Below are positions 38,812 through 46,875 of a stretch of DNA of 64,000 nucleotides, in pieces (the first letter of the stretch is position 1; the number at the start of each line of letters is the position of its first letter). A program made the translations under genes and the position numbers. The DNA is from Streptomyces griseochromogenes (GTDB lineage Bacteria; Actinomycetota; Actinomycetes; Streptomycetales; Streptomycetaceae). The notes beneath the pieces are model-generated. The model was not told the origin of the DNA, searched no databases, and saw only the letters and a program-made list of their open reading frames with translations. Where the stretch lies: NCBI RefSeq assembly GCF_001542625.1, contig NZ_CP016279.1, positions 8,432,001 through 8,496,000 of the forward strand, read 5' to 3'.

Positions 38812-39939
38812 ATGCCCATGGCAGGGAATCTGCGGAAGGTCACGGGGCTGGGCAGGGTCGGCGGCCTGCGCAATATGGCGCGGCTGACCCGGCTGCGGCC
38901 CCGCGTGGACCTGAGCCATCCCGCCCGGTCACCGCTGGGCTCCTCGGTGGTTAACTGCGTGACGTACCAGGAAGGTGCCCGAGTGCCGGGGTGCACCGAC
39001 CTGGTGGATGCCGTGGAGAAGGTACGCAAGAGCGGTGAGGGGTTCGTCTGGCTGGGACTGCACGAGCCGACGGACCGTGAGTTCGCGGGGATCGCCGAGC
39101 TGTTCGACCTGCACCCGCTGGCGGTGGAGGACGCGGTGGAGGCCCATCAGCGCCCGAAGGTGGAGCGGTACGGGCATACGCTCTTCGCGGTGTTCAAGAC
39201 CGTCTGTTACGTGGAGCACGAAAAGCTCACGGCGACGAGCGAGGTGGTCGACACCGGCGAGATCATGGTGTTCATCGGCGAGGATTTCGTCATCACGGTA
39301 CGGCACGGGCGGCACGGCTCACTGGGCCCGCTGCGCGAGGAGCTGGAGGCCGATCCGCAGCAACTCGCCAAGGGGCCGGCGGCGGTGCTGCACGCGATCG
39401 CCGACCATGTCGTGGACGACTATCTGAGCGTCACGGACGCGGTGCAGGCCGACATCGACCAGGTCGAGACGGACGTGTTCTCGGAGAACGGCGCGCGGGC
39501 CGATCCCGGGCGGATCTACCAGATGAAGCGTGAACTCCTGGAACTGAAGCGGGCGGTGGTGCCGCTGGCCCGCCCGGTGGAGGATCTGGCCACTCAGCCG
39601 ATACGCGTGATCGACCCGGAGATTCAGGCCTACTTCAGGGACGTGCTCGACCATCTGATGCGGGCCAAGGAGCAGATAGCCGCGTTCGACGAACTGCTCA
39701 ACTCCATCCTGCAGGCACATCTCGCGCAGGTGACGGTCGCGCAGAACGAGGACATGCGGAAGATCACGGCCTGGGCTGCGGTGATCGCCGTGCCGACGAT
39801 GGTGTGCGGGGTCTACGGCATGAACTTCGACCACATGCCGGAGCTGCACTGGCGGTTCGGCTATCCGCTCGTCATGGGCGTGATGGCGGCGGCCTGTCTC
39901 GCGCTGTACCGGGGCTTCAGGCGCAACGGCTGGCTCTGA
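38812..39939 (+). CDS. corA: CorA-family magnesium/cobalt transporter
   Basis: 375 residues from ATG 38812 with AGGAGA upstream. A long cytoplasmic N-domain rich in charged helices is followed by two membrane helices. The selectivity-filter signature YGMNFDHMPE lies near residue 340 at the end of the first helix. An N-terminal basic extension of about 45 residues precedes the family core. It forms a pentameric Mg2+ channel. It converges on the PPOX gene, with 4 bases between stops. Confidence 0.93.
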   Translation: MPMAGNLRKVTGLGRVGGLRNMARLTRLRPRVDLSHPARSPLGSSVVNCVTYQEGARVPGCTDLVDAVEKVRKSGEGFVWLGLHEPTDREFAGIAELFDLHPLAVEDAVEAHQRPKVERYGHTLFAVFKTVCYVEHEKLTATSEVVDTGEIMVFIGEDFVITVRHGRHGSLGPLREELEADPQQLAKGPAAVLHAIADHVVDDYLSVTDAVQADIDQVETDVFSENGARADPGRIYQMKRELLELKRAVVPLARPVEDLATQPIRVIDPEIQAYFRDVLDHLMRAKEQIAAFDELLNSILQAHLAQVTVAQNEDMRKITAWAAVIAVPTMVCGVYGMNFDHMPELHWRFGYPLVMGVMAAACLALYRGFRRNGWL

Positions 39940-39943
39940 CCGC

Positions 39944-40357
39944 TCACACCGAGAAGGACACCACCTTCCGCGGGACGATCCTGATGATCACGCGGGCCTC
40001 GTCGTCGTTCTCCGCCGGCGGGTCGATGCCGAGGTACTTGTGCGACAGCTCGTACGGGAGCCGTTTGCCCTCGTCCGGGAGGATCTCGGCGACACCCCGG
40101 ATCTCGGCCGAGCTGTAGGGGTTGGCCAGATCGAAGACCGTCAGGCTGATGCGGGGGTCACGGCGGAGGTTGCGCACCTTCTGGCGGCCGTCGACGGACG
40201 AGAAGAGCACGGCGTCGCCCTCGCGCTTGATCCAGACCACCGAGTTCTGCGGGGCGCCGTCGGGGCCGAGCGTGGCGACGCTTGCGAAGTTCTTGCCGTC
40301 GAGGAGGGCGCGGACGGAGTCACCGAAGGCGACGGCACTGTGCGATGAGGTCGTCAT
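39944..40357 (-). CDS. PPOX-class F420-dependent oxidoreductase
   Basis: 137-residue split-barrel flavin/F420-binding protein. The N-terminal half has LLDGKNFASVATLGPDGAPQ and the strand NSVVWIKREGDAVLFSS; KVRNLRRDPRISLTVFD is the usual cofactor-phosphate-binding region. Actinobacterial members use F420 to reduce diverse small molecules. TAGAGT (40364-40369, minus strand) ends 6 bases before the ATG, suggesting a leaderless mRNA. Confidence 0.88.
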   Translation of the reverse strand: MTTSSHSAVAFGDSVRALLDGKNFASVATLGPDGAPQNSVVWIKREGDAVLFSSVDGRQKVRNLRRDPRISLTVFDLANPYSSAEIRGVAEILPDEGKRLPYELSHKYLGIDPPAENDDEARVIIRIVPRKVVSFSV

Positions 40358-40414
40358 GCCGCCACTCTAGTTACATGCACACGCATGCAAAAGGGGGTTT
40401 CTGATTCCCGCGGG

Positions 40415-41056
40415 TCAGCCGCTCCACGCGGGATGCCTCGGGTCGTCGGCACGCACGAGGATGTCGGCCACGCCGGCAGGATCGCTCTCGGCCTCGTAGC
40501 GCTCGAAGGCGGGGAGCGTCCAGTGGTCGGCCTCCGGGGTACGACGGCGCAGAGCGCTCGGAGAGAGGAGGAGATGGACGGTCAGGTCGAAGGGGAACCA
40601 GTGACGCAGGAGGAGGGGGCCATGGAGCAACAGCACTCCACGGGGCGGGAGTTGGACATAAGGGCTGCGGGTGGCACGGTCGGTGGCCGGGTCCCACAGG
40701 TCGGGCAGGATACGGCCGTTCCCTCCGGGATCGAGGGGGCCGAAGACCTCGCGCCACAGGGCACTCGTGTCGAACCAGCCGCTGTAGTACGACTCCGCGT
40801 CCCTTCGCCCATGCTCCAGGCGGAGTGAAGCGGGACGCAGGAAGCCCTCGGCACCGACGACCAGCGAGGGCCTGCCCCGCACACGCAGTGCCTGGGCAAC
40901 TCGCTCGGCAAGGTCGCCCGGGCCGGCGGCCGACGCCCCGTCGAAGCCGACACGCGGCCAGGCACTTCCGTCGGCCGGCTTCACCTCGAGCAGCCGGTCG
41001 GCAAGCAGCTCGGCGAGCCGGTCCCAGGTGATCGCTTCCAGTCGCACAACGCCCAT
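40415..41056 (-). CDS. uridine kinase-like protein lacking a normal P-loop
   Basis: 213 residues, probably from ATG 41056 (MGVVRLEAITWDRLAELLAD); the start is uncertain as no strong ribosome site is visible. The fold and C-terminal half resemble actinobacterial uridine kinase/NMP-kinase-like proteins (GVLLLHGPLLLRHWFPFD; HWTLPAFERYEAESDP). The P-loop position reads GFDGASAAGPGDLAERV: the GK(S/T) of Walker A is replaced by GPG, so ATP-dependent activity is doubtful. It may bind a nucleoside or DNA ligand in another role. No operon partner is visible. Confidence 0.75.
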   Translation of the reverse strand: MGVVRLEAITWDRLAELLADRLLEVKPADGSAWPRVGFDGASAAGPGDLAERVAQALRVRGRPSLVVGAEGFLRPASLRLEHGRRDAESYYSGWFDTSALWREVFGPLDPGGNGRILPDLWDPATDRATRSPYVQLPPRGVLLLHGPLLLRHWFPFDLTVHLLLSPSALRRRTPEADHWTLPAFERYEAESDPAGVADILVRADDPRHPAWSG

Positions 41057-41109
41057 GATGCCGGGTGGGGTCGGTGGGCGACGGCGGGAGGGCCCTGCCG
41101 CGGTCACGG

Positions 41110-41410
41110 GACCGGCGGGCGGTCGGCCGGTGGCCGGTGACCAGTCGGCCGGTTACGGATGGCCAGTCGGCCGGTGCCCGGTCAACCGACGGCCGGTGGC
41201 CGGTGGCATTCCTGACGGCGAGGCCCGGCTGCCCCCGGCGGACCTCGCGGTGACGATGGTGGGCGGGATCGCCACGCGGGTACTGCACCGCGCACGGGTG
41301 TCGGTGTTCAACCACCAACGGACAGAAGGACGAGCAGAAGAGCGAGCAGGAGAGAAGGAAGGAGGACGTGGAAGGAGGACGTGGAAGGAGGACGTGGAAA
41401 GGAACGTGGA
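41110..41410. repeat. short-repeat-rich intergenic stretch
   Basis: From 41110 to about 41210 the word CGGCCGGT or GGCCGGTG recurs many times. At 41361-41399 there are three perfect 13-base tandem copies of GGAGGACGTGGAA, followed by decayed copies to 41410. No gene is seen in 41057-41477. Confidence 0.8.
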
Positions 41411-41477
41411 AAGGCGGCGAAGAAGACCGGGTGGGCCGGCGTGGGAGCCGGGGGCTGTGACGGGGAAAGAACCGCGT

Positions 41478-42170
41478 ATGGCGCGTTACGCAACTCCCCT
41501 CCTTCCCAGTGGACTTGTCGTCATCCAGCCCTTGCGGAGCAAGCGCTGTGCCGGGTGCCGGCGTGGGCCGCTCTCGCTCCTCGTGCTGGAGGACGGGGCG
41601 CCGCGCTGCCTCGTCTGCGCGGACCTGGGGCATCTGGTGTTCCTGCCGCGGGGCGACACGGCACTCACCCGCAGGGCGCGGGAGGAGAGCACGCTGTCGG
41701 TGGTCGTGGTGCGGTTCAACCGGCGCCAGAGCCGGTACGAACGGCAGGGCGTGCTCGTGGAGGAGACTGCGCTGGCCCGGGCCGAGGCGCGGTGTCTGGC
41801 GGACGCCGAGGCCAGGCGCCGGCGACGGGCGCGGGACGCGCGGCGCAGGGCGGCGGAGGACGAGCGGTTCGCGGCGGCGTTCGCGGCGGAGATCCGCAGG
41901 CTCTTCCCCGGGTGTCCGGACAAGCGGGCTCGTGCCATGGCGGCGCACGCGTCCGTACGAGGCAGCGGACGGGTCGGACGCAGCGCGGCCGGGCGGGCGC
42001 TGTCCGAGGGAGCGGTGATCTCGGCGGTGGTAGCGGCGGTACGGCATGTCGACACGCCGTACGACCAACTGCTGATGAGGGGGGTACCGAGGTACGAGGC
42101 GCGGCGGCGGATCGCGCCGACCGTGGAGAACGTGCTGCGGGGGTGGAGCGAGGCGGCCGACGTCGGCTGA
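41478..42170 (+). CDS. DUF2293 domain protein
   Basis: 230 residues from ATG 41478 (GGGGAAAG upstream). The N-terminal part has a possible zinc-binding set (CAGC and CLVCADLGH, residues about 24-48). An Arg/Ala-rich helix (about 100-130) is followed by the DUF2293 core (IRRLFPGCPDKRARAMAAHA; AVVAAVRHVDTPYDQLLMRG). Similar proteins are found in actinobacteria and fungi; function is unknown and nucleic-acid binding is only a guess from charge. IS110 copy 1 begins 32 bases after its stop. Confidence 0.85.
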   Translation: MARYATPLLPSGLVVIQPLRSKRCAGCRRGPLSLLVLEDGAPRCLVCADLGHLVFLPRGDTALTRRAREESTLSVVVVRFNRRQSRYERQGVLVEETALARAEARCLADAEARRRRRARDARRRAAEDERFAAAFAAEIRRLFPGCPDKRARAMAAHASVRGSGRVGRSAAGRALSEGAVISAVVAAVRHVDTPYDQLLMRGVPRYEARRRIAPTVENVLRGWSEAADVG

Positions 42171-42219
42171 GAACCCCAGCCGACAGGGGGTGGGCGGGGG
42201 GGTGCCCCTATGACTTTGG

Positions 42220-43422
42220 TCAAGGGGTGATCGGGGTTGGGGGTTGGTAGAAGGTGCCGTCGCGGAGCATGGCGAAGAGCACGTCGGCCCGACGTCTGGC
42301 GAGGCAGAGGAGGGCTTGGGTGTGGTGCTTTCCCTGGGCGATCTTCTTGTCGTAGTAGGTGCGGGAGGTCGGGTCGGCCAGGGCAGCGAAGGCGGAGAGG
42401 AAGAAAGCCCGCTTGAGCTGCTTGTTTCCCCGGCGGGAGGGCTGTTCGCCGCGGATCGAGGAGCCCGAGCTTCTCGTTGCCGGGGCGAGGCCGGCGTAGG
42501 CGGCCAAGTGGGCGGCGGACGGGAAGTTGGTGCCGTCGCCGACGTCGATGAGGATGCGGGCTCCGGTCCTGATGCCGATGCCGGGCATGGACATCAGGAC
42601 CTGGGAAAGAGGGTGGGCCTCCAGGAGTTCCTCGATCCGGTGAGCGAGGAGTTTGCGCTGGTCGAGGACTGCTTGGAGCGAGTCGGCCAGGCTGGGGACG
42701 ATCAGCGCGGCTGCGTCCGTGCCCGGGACGATGACCGTCTGTTCGTCGAGTGCGGTGAAGACCTCGTCGATCAGCCGTTCCGTCATCCTGGGAGCCTTGG
42801 GGCGGATCAGGGTGATCAGCCTTCGGCGTCCGGCCTTGCGGATCTGGGCTGGGGAGCCGAACTGGCTGAGCAGTTTCAGCACGGCGGGGTGCTGCATGCG
42901 CGGGCCCAGGACGCGTTCGAGGTGAGGGTGGACCTGGGTGAACAGGCCGCGGAGCCGGTTGGACAGTCGGGTGGCTTCGGCGGCGAGGTCGTCGTCGAAG
43001 CCGACGATCATCTCCAGCTCGGCGACGGTGGCGTCGTCCAGGTCGAGCGAGCGCAAGGTGTGCGGCATGGCGCGGGCTGCGTCCGCGATGATGAATGCGT
43101 CGCGGGCGTCGGTCTTGGCCTCGCCGGGGTAGAGGTCGGCTATCCGCCGCATCGTGAGGCCGGGCAGATAGGCGACCTGGCAGCCCATGTCGCGGGCGAC
43201 GGCCAGCGGCAGGGCCCCGATCGTGGCCGGCTGGTCGACGACCACGAGGACGGTGCCGTGCTTGGCCTGCAGTTTCGCGAAGACCTCACGGAGTTTGGGC
43301 TCGCTGTTGGGCAGCCGCTTGTCGAAGGCTTTCTTGCCGGCCGGGGTGACGGCGGTGGCGTGGTGTTCGCCCTTGCCCACGTCCAGGCCGAGGTAGACGT
43401 CGATGTCGCGGGTGTCGATCAC
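42220..43422 (-). CDS. IS110-family transposase (copy 1)
   Basis: 400 residues from GTG 43422 (VIDTRDIDVYLGLDVGKGEH) with GGAGG 9 bases upstream; longer in-frame starts lie in the non-coding left end. The N-terminal DEDD RuvC-like domain shows LGLDVGKGEHHA and KTDARDAFIIAD; the C-terminal Transposase_20 domain shows MPGIGIRTGARILIDVGD and APATRSSGSSIRGE, with the serine used for recombination. The sequence is intact, so the element is probably active. It is identical to the copy at 62034-63236. Confidence 0.95.
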   Translation of the reverse strand: MIDTRDIDVYLGLDVGKGEHHATAVTPAGKKAFDKRLPNSEPKLREVFAKLQAKHGTVLVVVDQPATIGALPLAVARDMGCQVAYLPGLTMRRIADLYPGEAKTDARDAFIIADAARAMPHTLRSLDLDDATVAELEMIVGFDDDLAAEATRLSNRLRGLFTQVHPHLERVLGPRMQHPAVLKLLSQFGSPAQIRKAGRRRLITLIRPKAPRMTERLIDEVFTALDEQTVIVPGTDAAALIVPSLADSLQAVLDQRKLLAHRIEELLEAHPLSQVLMSMPGIGIRTGARILIDVGDGTNFPSAAHLAAYAGLAPATRSSGSSIRGEQPSRRGNKQLKRAFFLSAFAALADPTSRTYYDKKIAQGKHHTQALLCLARRRADVLFAMLRDGTFYQPPTPITP

Positions 43423-43658
43423 GTGCAGTGTCCTCCGGTCGTACTCGTCCGGCCCTGCCACGGCACTGATCGCCACATCCACATTACGAAGAGCCTCCCG
43501 ACCTGGGGAAAGGCCGGTGGTCATGCCCCTAATCAGCGGTCTGTCAGTGCCTCCGGAGCTGGTGACACCACCCCCCAGGCCATGCACTCGACAAGGGGAG
43601 GCAGTCATGCCAACTCCGAAGGCCGGTAACCCCGTTGCGGGGCCACGAAGACGGTAAT
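43423..43658 (-). ncRNA. putative bridge RNA region of IS110 copy 1
   Basis: The 236-base non-coding end upstream of the transposase. In the IS110 group this end encodes the bridge RNA that pairs with target and donor DNA. I see GC-rich inverted repeats (for example CCCCG-CAA-CGGGG close to the outer end) but have not resolved target or donor loops. Confidence 0.4.
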
Positions 43659-43814
43659 GGGGAGGCTCCACCAGACAGGGAGCGGATTAGGTACGACTCC
43701 GCCAGGCTGAGCACGTTCGGCACCGCCGGGCCGCGCCGTCGTGGCCGCGCACGGTCACGGCGGGTTTTCAGGCCGGGCCGAGTACAGAACGTGCGGAGCC
43801 GAGCACTGGAGCTG

Positions 43815-43904
43815 CCCCACCAAGCACACAACCCACGGAGCCGAACACAGCACCCACCCCACCAAACACACAACCCACGAAGCCGAACACAACACCCACC
43901 CCAC
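43815..43904. repeat. 42-bp tandem repeat
   Basis: Two 42-base units (43815-43856 and 43857-43898), starting CCCCACCAAGCACACAACCC, differ at 3 positions, all G/A; a third begins at 43899 and breaks after 6 bases. Both strands are open over the repeat but no credible gene is seen in 43659-44060. Confidence 0.85.
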
Positions 43905-44060
43905 AGAGTGCAGAACCCCTCAGCCCACGTGCTGCTCCCCCCGACCGAGATCGCGACCTGGACGTTCGCGCATGCTCGTGCGGTGCTCGGCCATGGTGGG
44001 GCGGTGGTCCCACGCATTCACTGGAAGAAGGGCCGGCGCCGAGTCTCGGCCCGGGACGGT

Positions 44061-44552
44061 GTGGTCGTGATCGTGATCGACGGGCCGTTCTTCGTGTTGA
44101 TCGTGCTGGGTGTGCTGGGCACCGGGCTGGTGGCCGGTGCCTTCTGCGGATTCTCGACCTTTGTGATGCGGGGCCTGTCCGCGCTGCCGCCCGCGCAGGG
44201 TGTCGCCGCGATGAAGGCGATCAACGTGGCCGCCGTGCGGCCCGCCTTCATGCTGGTGTTCACCGGTTCGGCGGTGCTGTGCGCGATGATCGCGGTGGTG
44301 ACGTTCGTGGTGTGGCCGGACGACGGGAAGGCGGAGCTGCTGCTGGGCAGCGCGCTGTATCTGTTCGGCTCCTTCGGGCTGACCATGACCGCGAACGTGC
44401 CCCGTAACGACAGGCTGGCGGGGCTTGCCCCGGGCAGCCCCGAGGCCGCGGCGTACTGGCCGGTCTATGTGCGCGAGTGGACGTTGTGGAACCACGTCCG
44501 CACGGTCGCCTCCGCCGCGGCCGCCGTCGTGTACGTGCTGGCCCTTGCCTGA
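44061..44552 (+). CDS. DUF1772 (anthrone-oxygenase-like) membrane protein
   Basis: 163 residues if started at GTG 44061; GTGs at 44067 and 44073 are also possible. Four membrane helices: FFVLIVLGVLGTGLVAGAF, then PAFMLVFTGSAVLCAMIAVV and two more, with the family motif TMTANVPRNDRLA between helices 3 and 4 and YWPVYVREWTLWNHVR near the end. Some members oxygenate anthrones in polyketide pathways; most bacterial ones are uncharacterised. No biosynthetic genes are adjacent. Confidence 0.85.
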   Translation: MVVIVIDGPFFVLIVLGVLGTGLVAGAFCGFSTFVMRGLSALPPAQGVAAMKAINVAAVRPAFMLVFTGSAVLCAMIAVVTFVVWPDDGKAELLLGSALYLFGSFGLTMTANVPRNDRLAGLAPGSPEAAAYWPVYVREWTLWNHVRTVASAAAAVVYVLALA

Positions 44553-44737
44553 GCGTCCGCTGCGCGGGATCGGGGTGCGGGCCGTCCCCGCGCCGAGGGA
44601 GGTCTTCGGAAACCGCTCTCCGCCACTCTGCGCGGGTGTCGGCGGCGACGTATCGTGGCCGAAAGAGTGCCGCCCACCGAGGCACGGCCCGTCGTACACC
44701 CAGTACCTCCCGGTACACGTACGCGAGGAAGACGACC

Positions 44738-46225
44738 ATGGCCGATCCCAAGGGGTTCATGACCACGCCGCGCCAGGAGTGGCCGCGGCGGCCGGTCGAG
44801 GAACGGGTCCGGGACTGGGACGAGGTCTACGTCCCGGGGGCGCTGCTGCCCATCATCAGCAAGCAGGCGGACCGCTGCATGGACTGCGGCATCCCCTTCT
44901 GCCACGACGCCTGCCCGCTGGGCAATCTGATCCCGGAGTGGAACGACCTGGTCTCCCGCGAGGACTGGCGGGCGGCGAGCGACCGGTTGCACGCGACGAA
45001 CAACTTCCCCGAGTTCACCGGCAGGCTGTGTCCGGCGCCCTGTGAGGCGGGGTGTGTGCTCGCGATCAACCAGCCGGCCGTCACCATCAAGAACGTCGAG
45101 TGCGCGATCGCCGACCGGGCCTGGGAGGAAGGTTTCACCCCGCCGCGGCCTCCGGATCGGCTCTCGGGCAAGACCGTCGCGGTGATCGGCTCCGGGCCGA
45201 CCGGGCTGGCCGCGGCGCAGCAGCTGACCCGGGCGGGGCACACCGTCGCCGTGTACGAGAAGGACGACCGGATCGGGGGGCTGATGCGGTACGGCATCCC
45301 CGAGTTCAAGATGGAGAAGCGGCATCTGGAGCGGCGTCTTGAGCAGATGCGGGCCGAGGGGACGAGGTTCCGTACGTCGACGGCGGTCGGCCGGGATGTT
45401 CCGGCGGACGATCTGCGCACGAGATACGACGCGGTGGTGCTGGCCACGGGCGCCACGGCGTGGCGGGAACTTCCGGTTCCGGGCCGGGAGTTGACCGGGA
45501 TACACCAGGCGATGGTGTACCTGCCGCTGGCCAACCGGGTGTGCGAGGGGGATCTGGAGGTCTCGCCGCTGTCCGCGGCCGGCAAACATGTGGTGATCGT
45601 GGGCGGCGGGGACACCGGTGCCGACTGTCTGGGGACCGCGGTGCGCGAGGGGGCCGCGTCCGTGACCCAGCTGGACATCTACGCACAGCCGGGTGCGGGG
45701 CGCGACGAGGACATCGAGCCGTGGCCGACGTACCCGAAGGTCTACCGGCTCTCGGCCGCGCACGAGGAGGCTCGGGATCTGCGGACGGCTCCGGCGGCGG
45801 ACGCGGACGCGCGGCTGTTCGCGGCGTCCACGCTGCGCTTCGACGGGGACGACAGCGGGCATGTGCGCTCACTGCACCTGATCGAGGTGGACGAGCGTCG
45901 GCAGCCGGTGGCCGGCACCGGGAGGTCGCTGCCCGCCGACCTGGTGCTGCTCGCGCTCGGCTTCTCCGGGCCCGACCGGGAGGACGGGCTCGTCGATCAG
46001 CTGGGGCTGATGATGGAGCCGCGGGGCACGATCGCCCGCGACGGCGGCTTCGCGACCAACGTCGCCGGCGTGTTCGCCGCCGGGGACGCGGCGCGCGGTC
46101 AGTCGCTCATCGTGTGGGCGATCGCGGAGGGGCGGGCGGTGGCGGCAGCCGTGGACCGCTATCTGACGGGGAGTTCACGGCTGCCGGCGCCGATATCGCC
46201 GTACGACCGCCCGATGGCCGTGTAG
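44738..46225 (+). CDS. gltD: glutamate synthase small subunit-like oxidoreductase
   Basis: 495 residues, ATG 44738 with GAGGAAG upstream. N-terminal Fe-S cysteines CMDCGIPFCHDACPLGN and CPAPCEAGC; FAD-binding AVIGSGPTGLAAAQQL near residue 147; NADPH-binding VIVGGGDTGADCLGTA near 288; C-terminal GVFAAGDAARGQSLIVWAI. GltD passes electrons from NADPH to the large subunit GltB, which is not encoded upstream here (the neighbour is DUF1772). It may therefore serve another partner or a distant GltB. Converges on the AhpD-like gene. Confidence 0.92.
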   Translation: MADPKGFMTTPRQEWPRRPVEERVRDWDEVYVPGALLPIISKQADRCMDCGIPFCHDACPLGNLIPEWNDLVSREDWRAASDRLHATNNFPEFTGRLCPAPCEAGCVLAINQPAVTIKNVECAIADRAWEEGFTPPRPPDRLSGKTVAVIGSGPTGLAAAQQLTRAGHTVAVYEKDDRIGGLMRYGIPEFKMEKRHLERRLEQMRAEGTRFRTSTAVGRDVPADDLRTRYDAVVLATGATAWRELPVPGRELTGIHQAMVYLPLANRVCEGDLEVSPLSAAGKHVVIVGGGDTGADCLGTAVREGAASVTQLDIYAQPGAGRDEDIEPWPTYPKVYRLSAAHEEARDLRTAPAADADARLFAASTLRFDGDDSGHVRSLHLIEVDERRQPVAGTGRSLPADLVLLALGFSGPDREDGLVDQLGLMMEPRGTIARDGGFATNVAGVFAAGDAARGQSLIVWAIAEGRAVAAAVDRYLTGSSRLPAPISPYDRPMAV

Positions 46226-46285
46226 CCGACGGAGCCGGCGGCACGGGGGGCGGGCCGTGGTGCCTTCGGCCACCGGGTCGCGAGC

Positions 46286-46828
46286 TCAGCGGCGGCGTTC
46301 GTCCGTGCCCGCGACCTTGCCCGTCGCCAGTGCCATGCGGTTCCACGTGTTGATCGCGAGGATCAGGGCGAGTACGCGGGCCAGTTCGGCCTCGTCGAAG
46401 TGGGCGGCCGCCTCCTCGTAGGCCGCGTCGGGGACGCCTGCGTCGGCGACCAGGGTGACCGCCTCGGTCAGGGCGAGAGCCGCCTGTTCCTTCGAGGTGA
46501 AGAAGTGCCGGGCCTCGCGCCAGACCGCGACCATGTGCAGCCGGTCCTCGCTCTCACCGGCCTTGCGGGCGTCGTTGGTGTGCATGTGGAGGCAGTAGGC
46601 GCAGTGGTTGAGGTGCGAGGCACGGATCTGGATCAGTTCGACGAGCGCCGGGTCGAGGCCTTCGCGCGCGGCGGCGTCGAAGCCGATGAGGGCGCGGAAC
46701 GCCTTCGGGGCCGCCTTCGCGAAGTCCAGGCGGGTGCGGCCGGCCTCGGCGGCGGTGATCGCCGCGCCGGTGCCGGCGGCGGGGGTGGTGGTCGTGGTGT
46801 GCGCGGTGTCGATCGTGTTCGTCGTCAT
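46286..46828 (-). CDS. AhpD-like/carboxymuconolactone decarboxylase-family protein
   Basis: 180 residues from ATG 46828; a TTG 3 codons earlier is less likely. After a Thr/Ala-rich N-terminus the alkylhydroperoxidase core shows ALVELIQIRASHLNHCAYCL with the redox CxxC and following His (HMHTNDARKAGE). Such proteins reduce peroxides or act as decarboxylases. It is divergent from the MocR regulator across only 47 bases, a common pairing of regulator and target. Confidence 0.9.
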   Translation of the reverse strand: MTTNTIDTAHTTTTTPAAGTGAAITAAEAGRTRLDFAKAAPKAFRALIGFDAAAREGLDPALVELIQIRASHLNHCAYCLHMHTNDARKAGESEDRLHMVAVWREARHFFTSKEQAALALTEAVTLVADAGVPDAAYEEAAAHFDEAELARVLALILAINTWNRMALATGKVAGTDERRR

Positions 46829-46875
46829 GTGATTCAACCTACGGGCCCGAAAGACCGGCTGTAGGGTGCATTTCC

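Larger units (their letters stand above)
42203..43658 (-). mobile_element. IS110-family insertion sequence, copy 1
   Basis: A 1456-bp element with transposase on the minus strand, repeated in the opposite orientation at 61798-63253; the encoded transposases are identical. It has no terminal inverted repeats, as is normal for IS110. Both ends abut C/G runs (G7 on the left, G4 on the right), so exact ends are uncertain by a few bases. It lies between DUF2293 and a gene-poor region. Confidence 0.93.

Noticed and set aside
43815..43904. CRISPR array
   Set aside because: Units are contiguous with no spacers, and no cas genes are nearby.
43544..44017. Minus-strand protein with WWGGCCVRLRGLC repeats
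   Set aside because: It arises from the 42-bp repeat, runs into the IS end, and has no ribosome site.
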